Positions 19,698 to 29,176 of a stretch of DNA of 64,000 nt are shown here, one piece after another. The DNA lies in the NCBI RefSeq assembly GCF_000423265.1, contig NZ_AUHQ01000004.1:1-64000 (forward strand). Direction: 5' to 3'. This DNA comes from Ligilactobacillus saerimneri DSM 16049 (GTDB lineage Bacteria > Bacillota > Bacilli > Lactobacillales > Lactobacillaceae). The notes under the pieces are model-generated. The model had not been told where the DNA came from. It saw only the letters and a program-made list of their open reading frames with translations, and made no database searches. The position numbers and the translations under genes are program-made. The stretch's first letter is position 1. Each line of letters opens with the position of its first letter.

Positions 19698-22166
19698 TTA
19701 TTTATCTAGCAAATCATACGGGGTAATTCCGTCCATCCCAATCATGGGGTCAACCTCTTCTTTAGTAACCACATCTGCGGTAAGGAGATATTCTTGACCA
19801 TCCGGCTCTTGAACCATCTCCGTATTTAGATCATCTGTATTAGAACTCGCCTGTTGTGCGGTGATGGAAACTTCATCTGGTTTAAATAGTGCTAAAACCC
19901 GTTGTGTGAGCGTCGTCTGCCGGCTCGATGTGTTTCGCGCTAAACTTTGCAAGTAAGCTTGTTTTTCTCCCAAGAGGATCAGCTTTTGCTGAGCCCGGGT
20001 TATCCCCGTATATAGCAAGTTACGAGCAAACATCCGTGCATACTGCATAACCATCGGAATAATCACAATCGGGAACTCACTCCCCTGACTCTTATGGATC
20101 GACATGCAATATGCCAAAGTCAGATTTTTGAGTTCGGGACCGGCAAATTCCACTTCGTTGCCATCAAAGTCAACAATAACTTTCCCCGCCACCTGCTCTG
20201 CTTTATCCTTGTTGGTTGGTGTTATCCCAACTACTTTTCCTAAGTCGCCATTGAAAATGTTTTTCTCCGGTGTGTTAACAAGATGTAATACCCGGTCCCC
20301 AATTCGCAGGTGCTGGTTATTGAGCAAGACCTGTTTAGTTTGGGGTGTAGCTGGATTCATGAGGTCCTGAAGCAACCGGTTCAAGTTATCTATTCCCGCT
20401 ACCCCACGGTACATTGGTGCTAATACCTGAATGTCATCATAATTATTGCCCTTTCGGTGCGCTATCTCAATGATCCGTGTTACAGCGTTGGCAATCTGAT
20501 TGGCATTACATTCAATAAATGAGCGGTCAGCCTTAGGCTGGGCAAAGTCAGCTGGGAGCTGACCATTCTTAATATTTTGCGCCAAAATTGAGATAGTTGA
20601 CTGCTCATCTTGGCGGTAAATGTGCTTTAACTTAACTGTTGGTAGGACTTGACTAGCAATAAGGTCCGAAAAGACCTGACCCGGTCCTACTGATGGCAGC
20701 TGGTCTTTATCGCCCACCAAAATAACGTGCATGGTTGCCGGTACACTTTGGAGCAAATATTTCATTAGCGTTGTGTCTACCATCGATGTTTCATCAATAA
20801 TCAAGACCTGCCCGTCCAATGTCTTTTCTTCTAAAGGTTGGTCGTCTAGCTTGTTGATCCCCAGTAAATGGTGAATCGTTGACGCTGGCAGGCCGGTAGT
20901 TTCAGTGATCCGCTTAGCTGCCCGTCCAGTTGGTGCTGCCAAAATAATTGGGAAGGGCTGGTTCTTTCGCTCATACTCACCAATATCCAACGAAAAATCA
21001 TTGATTGCCGCAAATAAGGCCACAATTCCATTGATGATGGTAGTTTTCCCCGTTCCTGGCCCGCCGGTTAACAGGAGGAACTTATTTTGGACTGCTGCCA
21101 TGATTGCCTGCCGCTGTTCGTTGCCGAAGGTTATTCCTAGTTGGGCTTCTAACTTCGTCAGCTGTTTGTCTAACTGAGCCTGATCATACGGCGTGGCAGG
21201 TTCATCGTTGATCAGCCGGTAAACTTCCGTCGCTATATCTTTTTCGTTGTAATACAGAATTGGGGGGTAAATCCGGTCTGCGTCAGGAACTAGTTTCTTG
21301 TCGTGAGCTAACGCAACCATCTCATCTGCCACCTGTTCGGGATCAATTGCAATGTTGCGTCCTTTTTCCAAAAGATCGAGCGTTAATGCTACCAGGGGCT
21401 CAGCTGTCGTATATGTACTTCCATCTTCAAAGCACAAAAGTTGTAACGCATGGACTACTGCTGCTTGGATCCGCTTGGGGGCATCCGCCGCAATCCCCAA
21501 TTGTGCTGCCAGTTGGTCGGCCCGCCCAAAGCCTAAGCCGGGAATATCAATTGCTAATTGGTACGGGTTGTCTTCCAAAACTTCAAAAACACGTTCTTTA
21601 TATTGATTATAGATCTTAGCAGCCATACTACTAGAGAAGCCATAGCTATTGAGGCGGACAATAGCTTGCTCCACCCCGTTATTAGCCCGAACTTGATCCA
21701 ATAAAACTGTGTATTGCTTTTTGCTAATGCCTAATTCATCCCTGGACGGAGGATTTTCCAGAAGTTTTTCAATAGTATTGTCTCCCAGTACCGTAACAAT
21801 TTGCGTCGCTGTCTTCTTACCGATTCCCGGGAATTCATCACTAGAGAGATATGTAATCAACCCTTCGCGGCTTGAAGTGGCTACGTTTTGATAACTGACA
21901 GCTTTAAATTGCATCCCGTACTTGGCATGCTTGACTAACATTCCTTTAAAGCAATAGGTGTTACCTTCTTTTAAGTCCCCAAAATCACCAGTTATCGTTA
22001 TATAATCATCATCCCAAGTCAAATCAGTTCCTTTGATGTGGACCCGAATAATCTTGAAAAAACTGTCTGGGGCCCGAAAGAAGATACTATCTACTTCACC
22101 TGTGACTGATCCATGCGTTGGGGTATCCCCCTGTTCGCCAAATAAAGTAAGTTCTGTATCTGCCAT
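19698..22166 (-). CDS. recD2: RecD2 ATP-dependent DNA helicase
   Basis: 822 aa, normal for the Gram-positive RecD2 family. The N-terminal OB-like region is followed by helix-hairpin-helix motifs (FPGIGKKTA near 112, IPGLGFGRAD near 208). Walker A is GGPGTGKT at 368-375, the motif II IIDETSMVD lies near 460, and the C-terminal UvrD_C_2 motif is SIHKSQGSEF (near 710). RecD2 is a 5'-3' helicase that works without RecBC in mismatch repair and fork protection. It is the last gene of a leftward set with the TPR protein. Confidence 0.95.
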   Translation of the reverse strand: MADTELTLFGEQGDTPTHGSVTGEVDSIFFRAPDSFFKIIRVHIKGTDLTWDDDYITITGDFGDLKEGNTYCFKGMLVKHAKYGMQFKAVSYQNVATSSREGLITYLSSDEFPGIGKKTATQIVTVLGDNTIEKLLENPPSRDELGISKKQYTVLLDQVRANNGVEQAIVRLNSYGFSSSMAAKIYNQYKERVFEVLEDNPYQLAIDIPGLGFGRADQLAAQLGIAADAPKRIQAAVVHALQLLCFEDGSTYTTAEPLVALTLDLLEKGRNIAIDPEQVADEMVALAHDKKLVPDADRIYPPILYYNEKDIATEVYRLINDEPATPYDQAQLDKQLTKLEAQLGITFGNEQRQAIMAAVQNKFLLLTGGPGTGKTTIINGIVALFAAINDFSLDIGEYERKNQPFPIILAAPTGRAAKRITETTGLPASTIHHLLGINKLDDQPLEEKTLDGQVLIIDETSMVDTTLMKYLLQSVPATMHVILVGDKDQLPSVGPGQVFSDLIASQVLPTVKLKHIYRQDEQSTISILAQNIKNGQLPADFAQPKADRSFIECNANQIANAVTRIIEIAHRKGNNYDDIQVLAPMYRGVAGIDNLNRLLQDLMNPATPQTKQVLLNNQHLRIGDRVLHLVNTPEKNIFNGDLGKVVGITPTNKDKAEQVAGKVIVDFDGNEVEFAGPELKNLTLAYCMSIHKSQGSEFPIVIIPMVMQYARMFARNLLYTGITRAQQKLILLGEKQAYLQSLARNTSSRQTTLTQRVLALFKPDEVSITAQQASSNTDDLNTEMVQEPDGQEYLLTADVVTKEEVDPMIGMDGITPYDLLDK

Positions 22167-22201
22167 AACTCCTCCCCCTAGCTACTTTTTCTTAATCATG
22201 T

Positions 22202-22876
22202 TTACTTTGTCTGATCTTTTTGAGCTTGCATCTGCAGGAAACGTTCAATGTCTGCTAATTTAGCTTCTTTTTTCTGATAGAAAGCTGGGTCGAGCTGTTT
22301 AACCTTGATAAAGTACTGGTTATCATCCTTGCCTTGAGCCAAGTCCACTAAGCCTAATCCAAATAAAGCTTCTAGATCATCTCCATGCTGGTTAACAACC
22401 TGCAAGAAGTATTCCTGGGCATGGGTAAAATCGCCCAAAGCAACGAAAATATTGCCCATCAATGTAGCAGCTGGTGTTTGATCAGTGAGCTGGTCAGAAG
22501 CTGTCATGGCAAAAGCCAGTGCTTTTTGATAATCACTTTGTGCATAATATGCCTGGGCCATCATCAAGAAAGCATCCCCCTTGAGCTGGTCATCCTTTAC
22601 CACCTGGAACTCCTGAATTGCTTCAGCATATAACTCACTGGCATAATAAACGTTGCCTAACCCATAATGCAAAATATCTTGGCGTTGCGGCTGTTTTTCA
22701 AAAACATTCAATGCCCGCTTGAACAGTTCCTCAGCCTGCGGATAACTTTTTAACTTGGTTAAATACGCCCCCAAATTGTAATAAGCATGTTCATCATATG
22801 GATTAGCATCCACCTCAGCAATCAAACGTTTGATGTTTTCCTGGGCTTGTTGCTTTTGTAACTCACGTTCTTTCAT
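22202..22876 (-). CDS. tetratricopeptide (TPR) repeat protein
   Basis: 224 aa from the ATG; a TTG start 9 nt upstream, closer to AAAGGAG, is also possible. At least five TPR-like helical pairs run through it (for example AYYNLGAYLTKLKSYPQAEE, AFLMMAQAYYAQSDYQKALA, LMGNIFVALGDFTHAQEYFL). No signal peptide. TPR proteins are scaffolds for protein contacts; the partner is unknown. In related lactobacilli such a gene often precedes recD2, as here. Probably co-transcribed with recD2 (35-nt gap). Confidence 0.85.
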   Translation of the reverse strand: MKERELQKQQAQENIKRLIAEVDANPYDEHAYYNLGAYLTKLKSYPQAEELFKRALNVFEKQPQRQDILHYGLGNVYYASELYAEAIQEFQVVKDDQLKGDAFLMMAQAYYAQSDYQKALAFAMTASDQLTDQTPAATLMGNIFVALGDFTHAQEYFLQVVNQHGDDLEALFGLGLVDLAQGKDDNQYFIKVKQLDPAFYQKKEAKLADIERFLQMQAQKDQTK

Positions 22877-22900
22877 AAAATGCAAAAACTCCTTTATATC

Positions 22901-23557
22901 TTAGACAATATCGGTCGGATCAATCTTGCGGCGTAGGTAACTGGTCTTGTTCCAAGCAAGGCACTTGAAACTTGCTCCCTGATCCTTGGTTTCCAAAATA
23001 GTTGTACTGGTATTGGCTAAACCGCCCCGCGCCCGAATTTCTGCCAATGGGACTCCGAGCATGTTACGGATCGCCGCACACAAAACTGCCCCATGACTGA
23101 CAATCAAAATATTACCATCCGGATATTCTTGAGCTATTTTCTTCACTTCCGGCACAAAGCGCGCAAAAACTTCTTGGAAAGTTTCTCCACCAATGGTTGT
23201 GGGGTCATACTTGTCTGGATGATGACGGAAACCATCCAATTCAGCTGGATATTCCTCAGCGACAGCAGTGAACTTCATGCCTTCCATCTTGCCTAGGTTA
23301 AATTCACGGAAGGCATCCACAGGAATCACCTGCCCCTGGTACTGGATGTTACGTGCAATCTCTTTGGCTGTAGTCCGCGCCCGTTTAATGGGACTGCAAT
23401 AAATACCATCAAATTTGATCTGGACCAAATACTTCCCTAGTTGCGCAATTTCCTGGTAGCTTTGGGGTAATAAGGGAGAATCACCCTTTGCCCCTTGGTA
23501 ACGCCCTTCAAGATTCCATTCCGTCTTGCCATGACGGACAAAGTAAAATTTTGTCAT
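22901..23557 (-). CDS. histidine phosphatase (phosphoglycerate mutase family)
   Basis: 218 aa. The phospho-accepting RHG motif is in FVRHGKTEWN (residues 6-15). The second catalytic His is in SHGAVLCAAIRNML, and the acidic residue is in REFNLGKMEG. This is the 2-His phosphatase fold shared by cofactor-dependent phosphoglycerate mutases and broad phosphatases such as PhoE or CobC. The sequence is too divergent from GpmA for a glycolytic role, so a general phosphatase is more likely. It follows mnmA, from which a terminator separates it. Confidence 0.85.
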   Translation of the reverse strand: MTKFYFVRHGKTEWNLEGRYQGAKGDSPLLPQSYQEIAQLGKYLVQIKFDGIYCSPIKRARTTAKEIARNIQYQGQVIPVDAFREFNLGKMEGMKFTAVAEEYPAELDGFRHHPDKYDPTTIGGETFQEVFARFVPEVKKIAQEYPDGNILIVSHGAVLCAAIRNMLGVPLAEIRARGGLANTSTTILETKDQGASFKCLAWNKTSYLRRKIDPTDIV

Positions 23558-23677
23558 CTTAGTCCCCTTCGCTTCGTTAATTAATGTCGCTTTCCATTAT
23601 ATCATTATGGAGGAGATCTTTACCGGTTGATTAGAAAAACCTCAACTAGTATCAGCACCAAAATCTCTAGTGCCATC

Positions 23678-23712
23678 AAAAAAAGCCTGACCTTACCTGA
23701 GTAAAGCCAGAC
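23678..23712 (-). terminator. terminator after mnmA
   Basis: On the minus strand GTCTGGCTTTAC-TCAG-GTAAGGTCAGGC forms a 12-bp stem with G-U wobbles, followed by seven Ts. Confidence 0.85.
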
Positions 23713-23722
23713 TACATATTAT

Positions 23723-24868
<1,146 letters not shown>

Positions 24869-24967
24869 TCACCATCATTTCATTAAGATTCTGAATCTTC
24901 ACGATTTGAAGGTCGTAAATTCAGTATTTGTCATTATATCATTAACTACCAGCTAAACCAACCATCT

Positions 24968-25303
24968 TTACTTCTTGATGAGGATATCGCGGTCTAATAA
25001 TTCAGCCAAAATATACTGTAACTGTTCTAACATGGCTGGATCATTCCGCTTAAAAATGTCAACTTGTTGCAAACCGCTAGCCGTGGTCGTCATTAATTTG
25101 AACTTCTTAAGGTCCTTGTTGACTGTCATTTTCAAATAAAAAGCTGCCTTGCCCGCATCCGGGTTAAGGGGCCGTTCCAATTGAAACTTGCCATTCTTCA
25201 ATTCCAAAAAACCAACATCTAATAAAGAATACCGTTTAATTTGCGGAGAAAGCCCGTAAACCTGACTATCCCCCTTGATTTGTGCTTCTGTTGTATATGC
25301 CAT
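24968..25303 (-). CDS. DUF1831 family protein
   Basis: 111 aa, full length for DUF1831, a small alpha/beta family found almost only in lactobacilli and relatives. Visible elements are YSLLDVGFLELKNGKFQLER, FYLKMTVNKDLKKFKLMTT and a C-terminal LQYILAELLDRDIL helix. It lies 4 nt after the cysteine desulfurase gene and before mnmA, so it may assist sulfur transfer to tRNA. No biochemical function is established that I can cite. Confidence 0.85.
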   Translation of the reverse strand: MAYTTEAQIKGDSQVYGLSPQIKRYSLLDVGFLELKNGKFQLERPLNPDAGKAAFYLKMTVNKDLKKFKLMTTTASGLQQVDIFKRNDPAMLEQLQYILAELLDRDILIKK

Positions 25304-25307
25304 TTTC

Positions 25308-26459
25308 TTACCTCTTTAAGATCTTAACCAACGTTGCAACCGTCTGGGCAATCTCTGCCTCAGTGTTATACGTGCCAAAGCTAAACCGCACTGATTCACT
25401 GACCCGGGGAGAAGTACTCCCATACATTGCAGTCAGAACATGGGATGGTTCCAAACTTCCCGCTGTACATGCTGAACCGGCAGAAGCAGATACCCCGCCC
25501 AAATCAAGGTTGACCAATAGAGCATCACTTTGGTGTCCTTTAAACCAAATATTTAAAACGTGAGGCAGGTAGCCTGCACCATAGCCCCCGTTGACCTCAA
25601 AATCAATGTCGTTAGCTTGTAGGCCTTGTAATAGCTGCTCTTTAAACTTGTTGAACTGTTCTCGCCGGGCATGTTTCTGCTCAGAAGTAGCTAATTCAAC
25701 TGCCTTAGCGAAACCAGCAATCGCTGGGATATTCTCTGTTCCGGCCCGACGTTTCAATTCCTGGTCCCCACCTTTAATCAATGATGGGAACAACAAACCA
25801 TCACGACGGTACAAGAAACCGAGGAATTTAGGCCCATTTAACTTGTGCGCTGAAGTTGACAAAAGGTCAATATGATCAGCCTGAACATCAATATCGACTA
25901 GCCCGTAAGCTTGCACGGCGTCAGTATGGAACCAAGCGTTAGTTGGGGCAACCAACTCACCGATCTCATGAATCGGCATCTGACTCCCAACCTCATTGTT
26001 TCCCATCATAATTGAAACTAGGATGGTATCGGGCCGCAAAGCTGCCTTGAGATCAGCCAAGTCAAGGTGGCCCGTTTCATCAACCGGTAGATATGTGACT
26101 TCAAAACCTTGTTCTTCCAAATAAGCCATTGATTTCAAAACAGCTTCGTGCTCAATTGCGGTTGTGATAATGTGACGTCCTACGCTTTTCCGCGCCATTG
26201 CCGTCTGAATGATTGCGGTATTGTCACTCTCTGTCCCCCCGCTGGTGAACTGAATTTCATCATCCAAACGTGCATTGATTGATTGTGCAATAACATGGCG
26301 ACTTTGATCTAAAATATTGCGCGCTGCCCGCCCATGATAATTAATACTCGATGCATTTCCAAAAACATTGGTCATGACATCGGTCATGCGGGCGATAACC
26401 TCAGGAGCCATAGGAGTGGTCCCCGCATTGTCTAAATAAATATGCTCCACTTTACTCAC
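25308..26459 (-). CDS. cysteine desulfurase (NifS/IscS class, YrvO-like)
   Basis: 383 aa. The PLP-binding lysine is Lys206 in STSAHKLNGPKF. The cofactor-contacting TSGGTESDN lies at 72-80 and HTDAVQ at 178-183. The persulfide-forming cysteine is Cys331 in SASAGSACTAGSLEPSHV. It converts cysteine to alanine and passes sulfur on. The genes that follow are DUF1831 and mnmA, so the main acceptor is probably tRNA 2-thiolation. No Fe-S scaffold genes are in the window. It overlaps mtnN by 8 nt. Confidence 0.95.
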   Translation of the reverse strand: MSKVEHIYLDNAGTTPMAPEVIARMTDVMTNVFGNASSINYHGRAARNILDQSRHVIAQSINARLDDEIQFTSGGTESDNTAIIQTAMARKSVGRHIITTAIEHEAVLKSMAYLEEQGFEVTYLPVDETGHLDLADLKAALRPDTILVSIMMGNNEVGSQMPIHEIGELVAPTNAWFHTDAVQAYGLVDIDVQADHIDLLSTSAHKLNGPKFLGFLYRRDGLLFPSLIKGGDQELKRRAGTENIPAIAGFAKAVELATSEQKHARREQFNKFKEQLLQGLQANDIDFEVNGGYGAGYLPHVLNIWFKGHQSDALLVNLDLGGVSASAGSACTAGSLEPSHVLTAMYGSTSPRVSESVRFSFGTYNTEAEIAQTVATLVKILKR

Positions 26460-27150
26460 CTTTCTTTACTGCTAACATTTGCAGAATCATTTGTGCTGAC
26501 CGCTTGCCAGCTTCAAGGATAAATTCATCAAAGCTTTGCCCGGCGTCTTCATCTCCGACATCTGACATTGCGCGAATAATGACGAACGGTAACTGGAATT
26601 GATGAGCCACCTGGGCAATAGCTGCTCCTTCCATCTCACAGCACAAAGCTTCCGGATAGATGGCTTTGATCGCTTGGATCTGAGCCTGTGATGATACAAA
26701 CTGATCTCCGGACACAATCAAACCTTCTTGGATATGCCAGCCGGTTGCTTGAGCTGCCTGGCTAATCTTAGCCCGTAAGGCCGGATCCGCTGCAAACCGT
26801 TGGGGCTGTTGTGGTAGTTGGCCTGGTTCATAGCCAAATGCTGTGGCATCAGCATCATGGTAGGCGGCCATCGTTGACAAGACCAAGTCCCCGACGTGCA
26901 AGCCAGCCCCGATTCCTCCAGCAGAACCACTATTAATTACACAGTCAACATGGTAATTAACTGCTAGTAAGGCTGTCACAACACCGGCCTGAACTTTCCC
27001 AATTCCTGACCTAACCAAAACGACCTCATTGTCATTAATTTGTCCACTATAAAAAACAATTTTTCCGTACTCTTGCTCTTGAAGATTTTGCAAGTTATCA
27101 CGTAACATGCGAATTTCTTCTTCCATTGCACAGATAATTCCGTACTTCAT
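26452..27150 (-). CDS. mtnN: 5'-methylthioadenosine/S-adenosylhomocysteine nucleosidase
   Basis: 232 aa from the ATG (a TTG 6 nt upstream is possible). The family signature runs IICAMEEEIRMLRDNL at the start, then SGIGKVQAGVVTALL, INSGSAGGIGAGLHVGDLVLS, CEMEGAAIAQVAHQF (the substrate-binding ME dyad) and IRAMSDVGDEDAGQSFDEF with the catalytic Asp. It cleaves adenine from MTA and SAH, feeding methionine salvage and the LuxS route. It sits in an operon between a small membrane protein and cysteine desulfurase. Confidence 0.95.
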   Translation of the reverse strand: MKYGIICAMEEEIRMLRDNLQNLQEQEYGKIVFYSGQINDNEVVLVRSGIGKVQAGVVTALLAVNYHVDCVINSGSAGGIGAGLHVGDLVLSTMAAYHDADATAFGYEPGQLPQQPQRFAADPALRAKISQAAQATGWHIQEGLIVSGDQFVSSQAQIQAIKAIYPEALCCEMEGAAIAQVAHQFQLPFVIIRAMSDVGDEDAGQSFDEFILEAGKRSAQMILQMLAVKKGE

Positions 27151-27165
27151 TCTCAATATTCCACC

Positions 27166-27435
27166 TTAAAAATTAATAAATCGCATAAACAAAAAGACCA
27201 AAATTATTAAAACGATCAAAATGATGATCGCCTTATTTAGTTTTCTTTTTAACCGCAGGGTCTTTTCTTCTGTGCTCAGCTGTTTTTCTTGTTCGATCTG
27301 GGACGACCGACTCCACTCAGTATCCAGTGGACCGGCGTCATCCGTTGAATCAAACGTAGTTGGGGCTGGATCCGCCTGATCTGGCGAATCTTCGTCAAAG
27401 TGGCGTCCCCCACGCTTTTTCCATTTAAACTTCAT
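27166..27435 (-). CDS. small protein with C-terminal membrane anchor, unknown
   Basis: 89 aa. A basic start (MKFKWKKRGGRH) is followed by a long acidic, disordered-looking stretch (residues 13-55), a charged helix, and a strong C-terminal span (about 69-88, AIIILIVLIILVFLFMRFI). It would sit with its tail inside the cell. It lies between the NUDIX gene (adjacent, one shared base) and mtnN. Function unknown; conserved position in lactobacilli is my recollection only. Confidence 0.75.
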   Translation of the reverse strand: MKFKWKKRGGRHFDEDSPDQADPAPTTFDSTDDAGPLDTEWSRSSQIEQEKQLSTEEKTLRLKRKLNKAIIILIVLIILVFLFMRFINF

Positions 27436-27986
27436 TACTTATTTTCCTCGTGCTGCTGTAATTTCCAATACCAGATGGCGTTGATGGTTTTCGCATCACA
27501 AACCTCGCCCTGGGCAATCAACTGCTCTGCTTCTGGCAAAGTCACCCACTGCAACCGCAAAAACTCCCCGGGGTCTTGGGGCCGCGCTTGCGCAACTGGA
27601 CTGAGTTGATGTGCAACATAAAAATACATCTTTTCATCCGCAAAACCGGGAGATGTGTAATACGTGTTCACTAACGCAATTTCTTGGGCTTGTAGGCGGA
27701 CTTCTTCATTCAATTCCCGCACTACTGTCATTTGGGGATCTTCCCCCCGTTCGATTTTTCCGGCCGGAACCTCAGCTGTTACTTGCCGTAACGGCTCCCG
27801 CCACTGACGAACTAATAACATTCGGTTTTGATCATCTACTACCAAAACACAAACTGCCCCCTGGTGGCGAACAATCTCACGAAAAGCCTGCTGTCCATCT
27901 GGGGTCAGGACTGTTTCTCGTTCTACCCGGATGATTTTTCCGTTATAGATTTCTTCACTACTAATCTTTTTTTCTTGTAAATCCAT
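27435..27986 (-). CDS. NUDIX hydrolase, ADP-ribose pyrophosphatase type
   Basis: 183 aa. The Nudix box G-x5-E-x7-R-E-x2-E-E is seen in GKIERGEDPQMTVVRELNEE (about 77-96). The N-terminal lead KIIRVERETVLTPDGQQAFREIV and the conserved Pro about 16 residues after the box (YYTSPGF) are typical of the NudF/ADP-ribose pyrophosphatase group. It hydrolyses ADP-ribose to AMP and ribose-5-phosphate. The start codon directly abuts the dapF stop. Confidence 0.9.
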   Translation of the reverse strand: MDLQEKKISSEEIYNGKIIRVERETVLTPDGQQAFREIVRHQGAVCVLVVDDQNRMLLVRQWREPLRQVTAEVPAGKIERGEDPQMTVVRELNEEVRLQAQEIALVNTYYTSPGFADEKMYFYVAHQLSPVAQARPQDPGEFLRLQWVTLPEAEQLIAQGEVCDAKTINAIWYWKLQQHEENK

Positions 27987-28970
27987 CTACTTGCCCTCTT
28001 TCAAAGCAGTCACAAATTGCTTGTAGGCTGTTTGTTCACCGGTATCTGTCCATACAACGTGGGTAAAGTCCCCAGCTAAAGCTTCTGTTGCCGGAAGTTC
28101 CACTGTGGCGGTTTCCGTTGCATTCCCAATTAAGGAGATCCAGTAAGATTGATCAGGCTTTTGGTGGATAATTGTCTTAACCATGCCCCCAGGATTAATT
28201 ACCTGAATTGTTTGTTCCAACCCTGTTTGCTCACCATGAACCAAGAAGTAAATTAAACTCGAAGCCGACATCCCTGTCCCACAGGCATTGGTATAACCTA
28301 CACCACGTTCAAAGGTGCGCACAAATAATTTGTTTGGTCCCAGGATTTCAATGAAACTAACGTTGACCCCATCTGGGAAAAGCGGGTTCTGACCATCGTT
28401 TAAGTAACGTCCAATTTCACCGAGTTTGTCGCCACTGATCGTTTCATGGTCAACAAAAGCAATCAAATGCGGATTAGGAACCGCAACCGCTGAAAATTTA
28501 ATTGTCGTTGATAGTTCAGGAATGTAGTCATTCAGCAATTGTTCTTTACCAATGTGCATCCCCAAATCTGGAGCCGCAAACGAAACCGGGGAGATTTCAG
28601 CTGCAAACGCTGGCACTCCGGCTGCAAATGGTTCTGTCCGCTTAACCTCTAAATCAGCATACATTGTCTGGATCTTGAAATCATCCCGACCAGTCTTTTC
28701 ACTGAGGTACCGCGCCACTGTCCGGATGCCGTTCCCACACATGCTGGCTTCACTACCATCAGCATTAATCACCCGCATCCGACCGTTGGTTCCTTCGTGC
28801 CCACGGGTGACATAGAGCACACCATCAGCCCCACCATGAAGACCGTTCTTACGATCACACAACTTACGTGCCAATTCCCGTAACTCTTGGTCCGTAATTG
28901 TTTGTTCTAAGCTTTCTTCATCTAAAATAAAAAAGTCATTTTCAGACCCATGAACTTTGAGTAATTGCAT
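27987..28970 (-). CDS. dapF: diaminopimelate epimerase DapF
   Basis: Start set at the ATG at 28970, behind GTGAGGCGGCAAAAG, not the upstream GTG; 327 aa. Both catalytic cysteines are intact: Cys78 in SMCGNGIR and Cys230 in TNACGTGMS. The start LLKVHGSENDFFI is the family signature. It converts LL- to meso-diaminopimelate for peptidoglycan and lysine. The mDAP-type MurE in the same window indicates that meso-DAP goes into the cell wall. It is somewhat longer than the usual 270-280 aa, with an extra C-terminal stretch. First gene of the operon toward mnmA. Confidence 0.93.
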   Translation of the reverse strand: MQLLKVHGSENDFFILDEESLEQTITDQELRELARKLCDRKNGLHGGADGVLYVTRGHEGTNGRMRVINADGSEASMCGNGIRTVARYLSEKTGRDDFKIQTMYADLEVKRTEPFAAGVPAFAAEISPVSFAAPDLGMHIGKEQLLNDYIPELSTTIKFSAVAVPNPHLIAFVDHETISGDKLGEIGRYLNDGQNPLFPDGVNVSFIEILGPNKLFVRTFERGVGYTNACGTGMSASSLIYFLVHGEQTGLEQTIQVINPGGMVKTIIHQKPDQSYWISLIGNATETATVELPATEALAGDFTHVVWTDTGEQTAYKQFVTALKEGK

Positions 28971-29074
28971 CTTTTGCCGCCTCACCTTTTGTTAAAAGTA
29001 ACATTCGTGTTACCATCTTAGCAAAAATTCACTAAAAGATACAGTTTAAGCCCTGGTTCGCGCAATAGCCATAC

Positions 29075-29097
29075 AAAAACACCCCACAAGTGGGGTG
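29075..29097 (-). terminator. terminator after the LPXTG gene
   Basis: On the minus strand CACCCCA-CTTG-TGGGGTG is followed by TTTTTG, 80 nt past the stop of the surface-protein gene. Confidence 0.8.
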
Positions 29098-29176
29098 AAT
29101 TGGGTATTTACTACCTGTCCTATGCGGGGTGATTTTGTCCTAAACAGACCTGAAATTATTCACTTTTTAAGAATGG

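Noticed and set aside
22901-23557. Glycolytic phosphoglycerate mutase GpmA
   Set aside because: Only the general histidine-phosphatase motifs are present; the start and substrate region do not look like GpmA.
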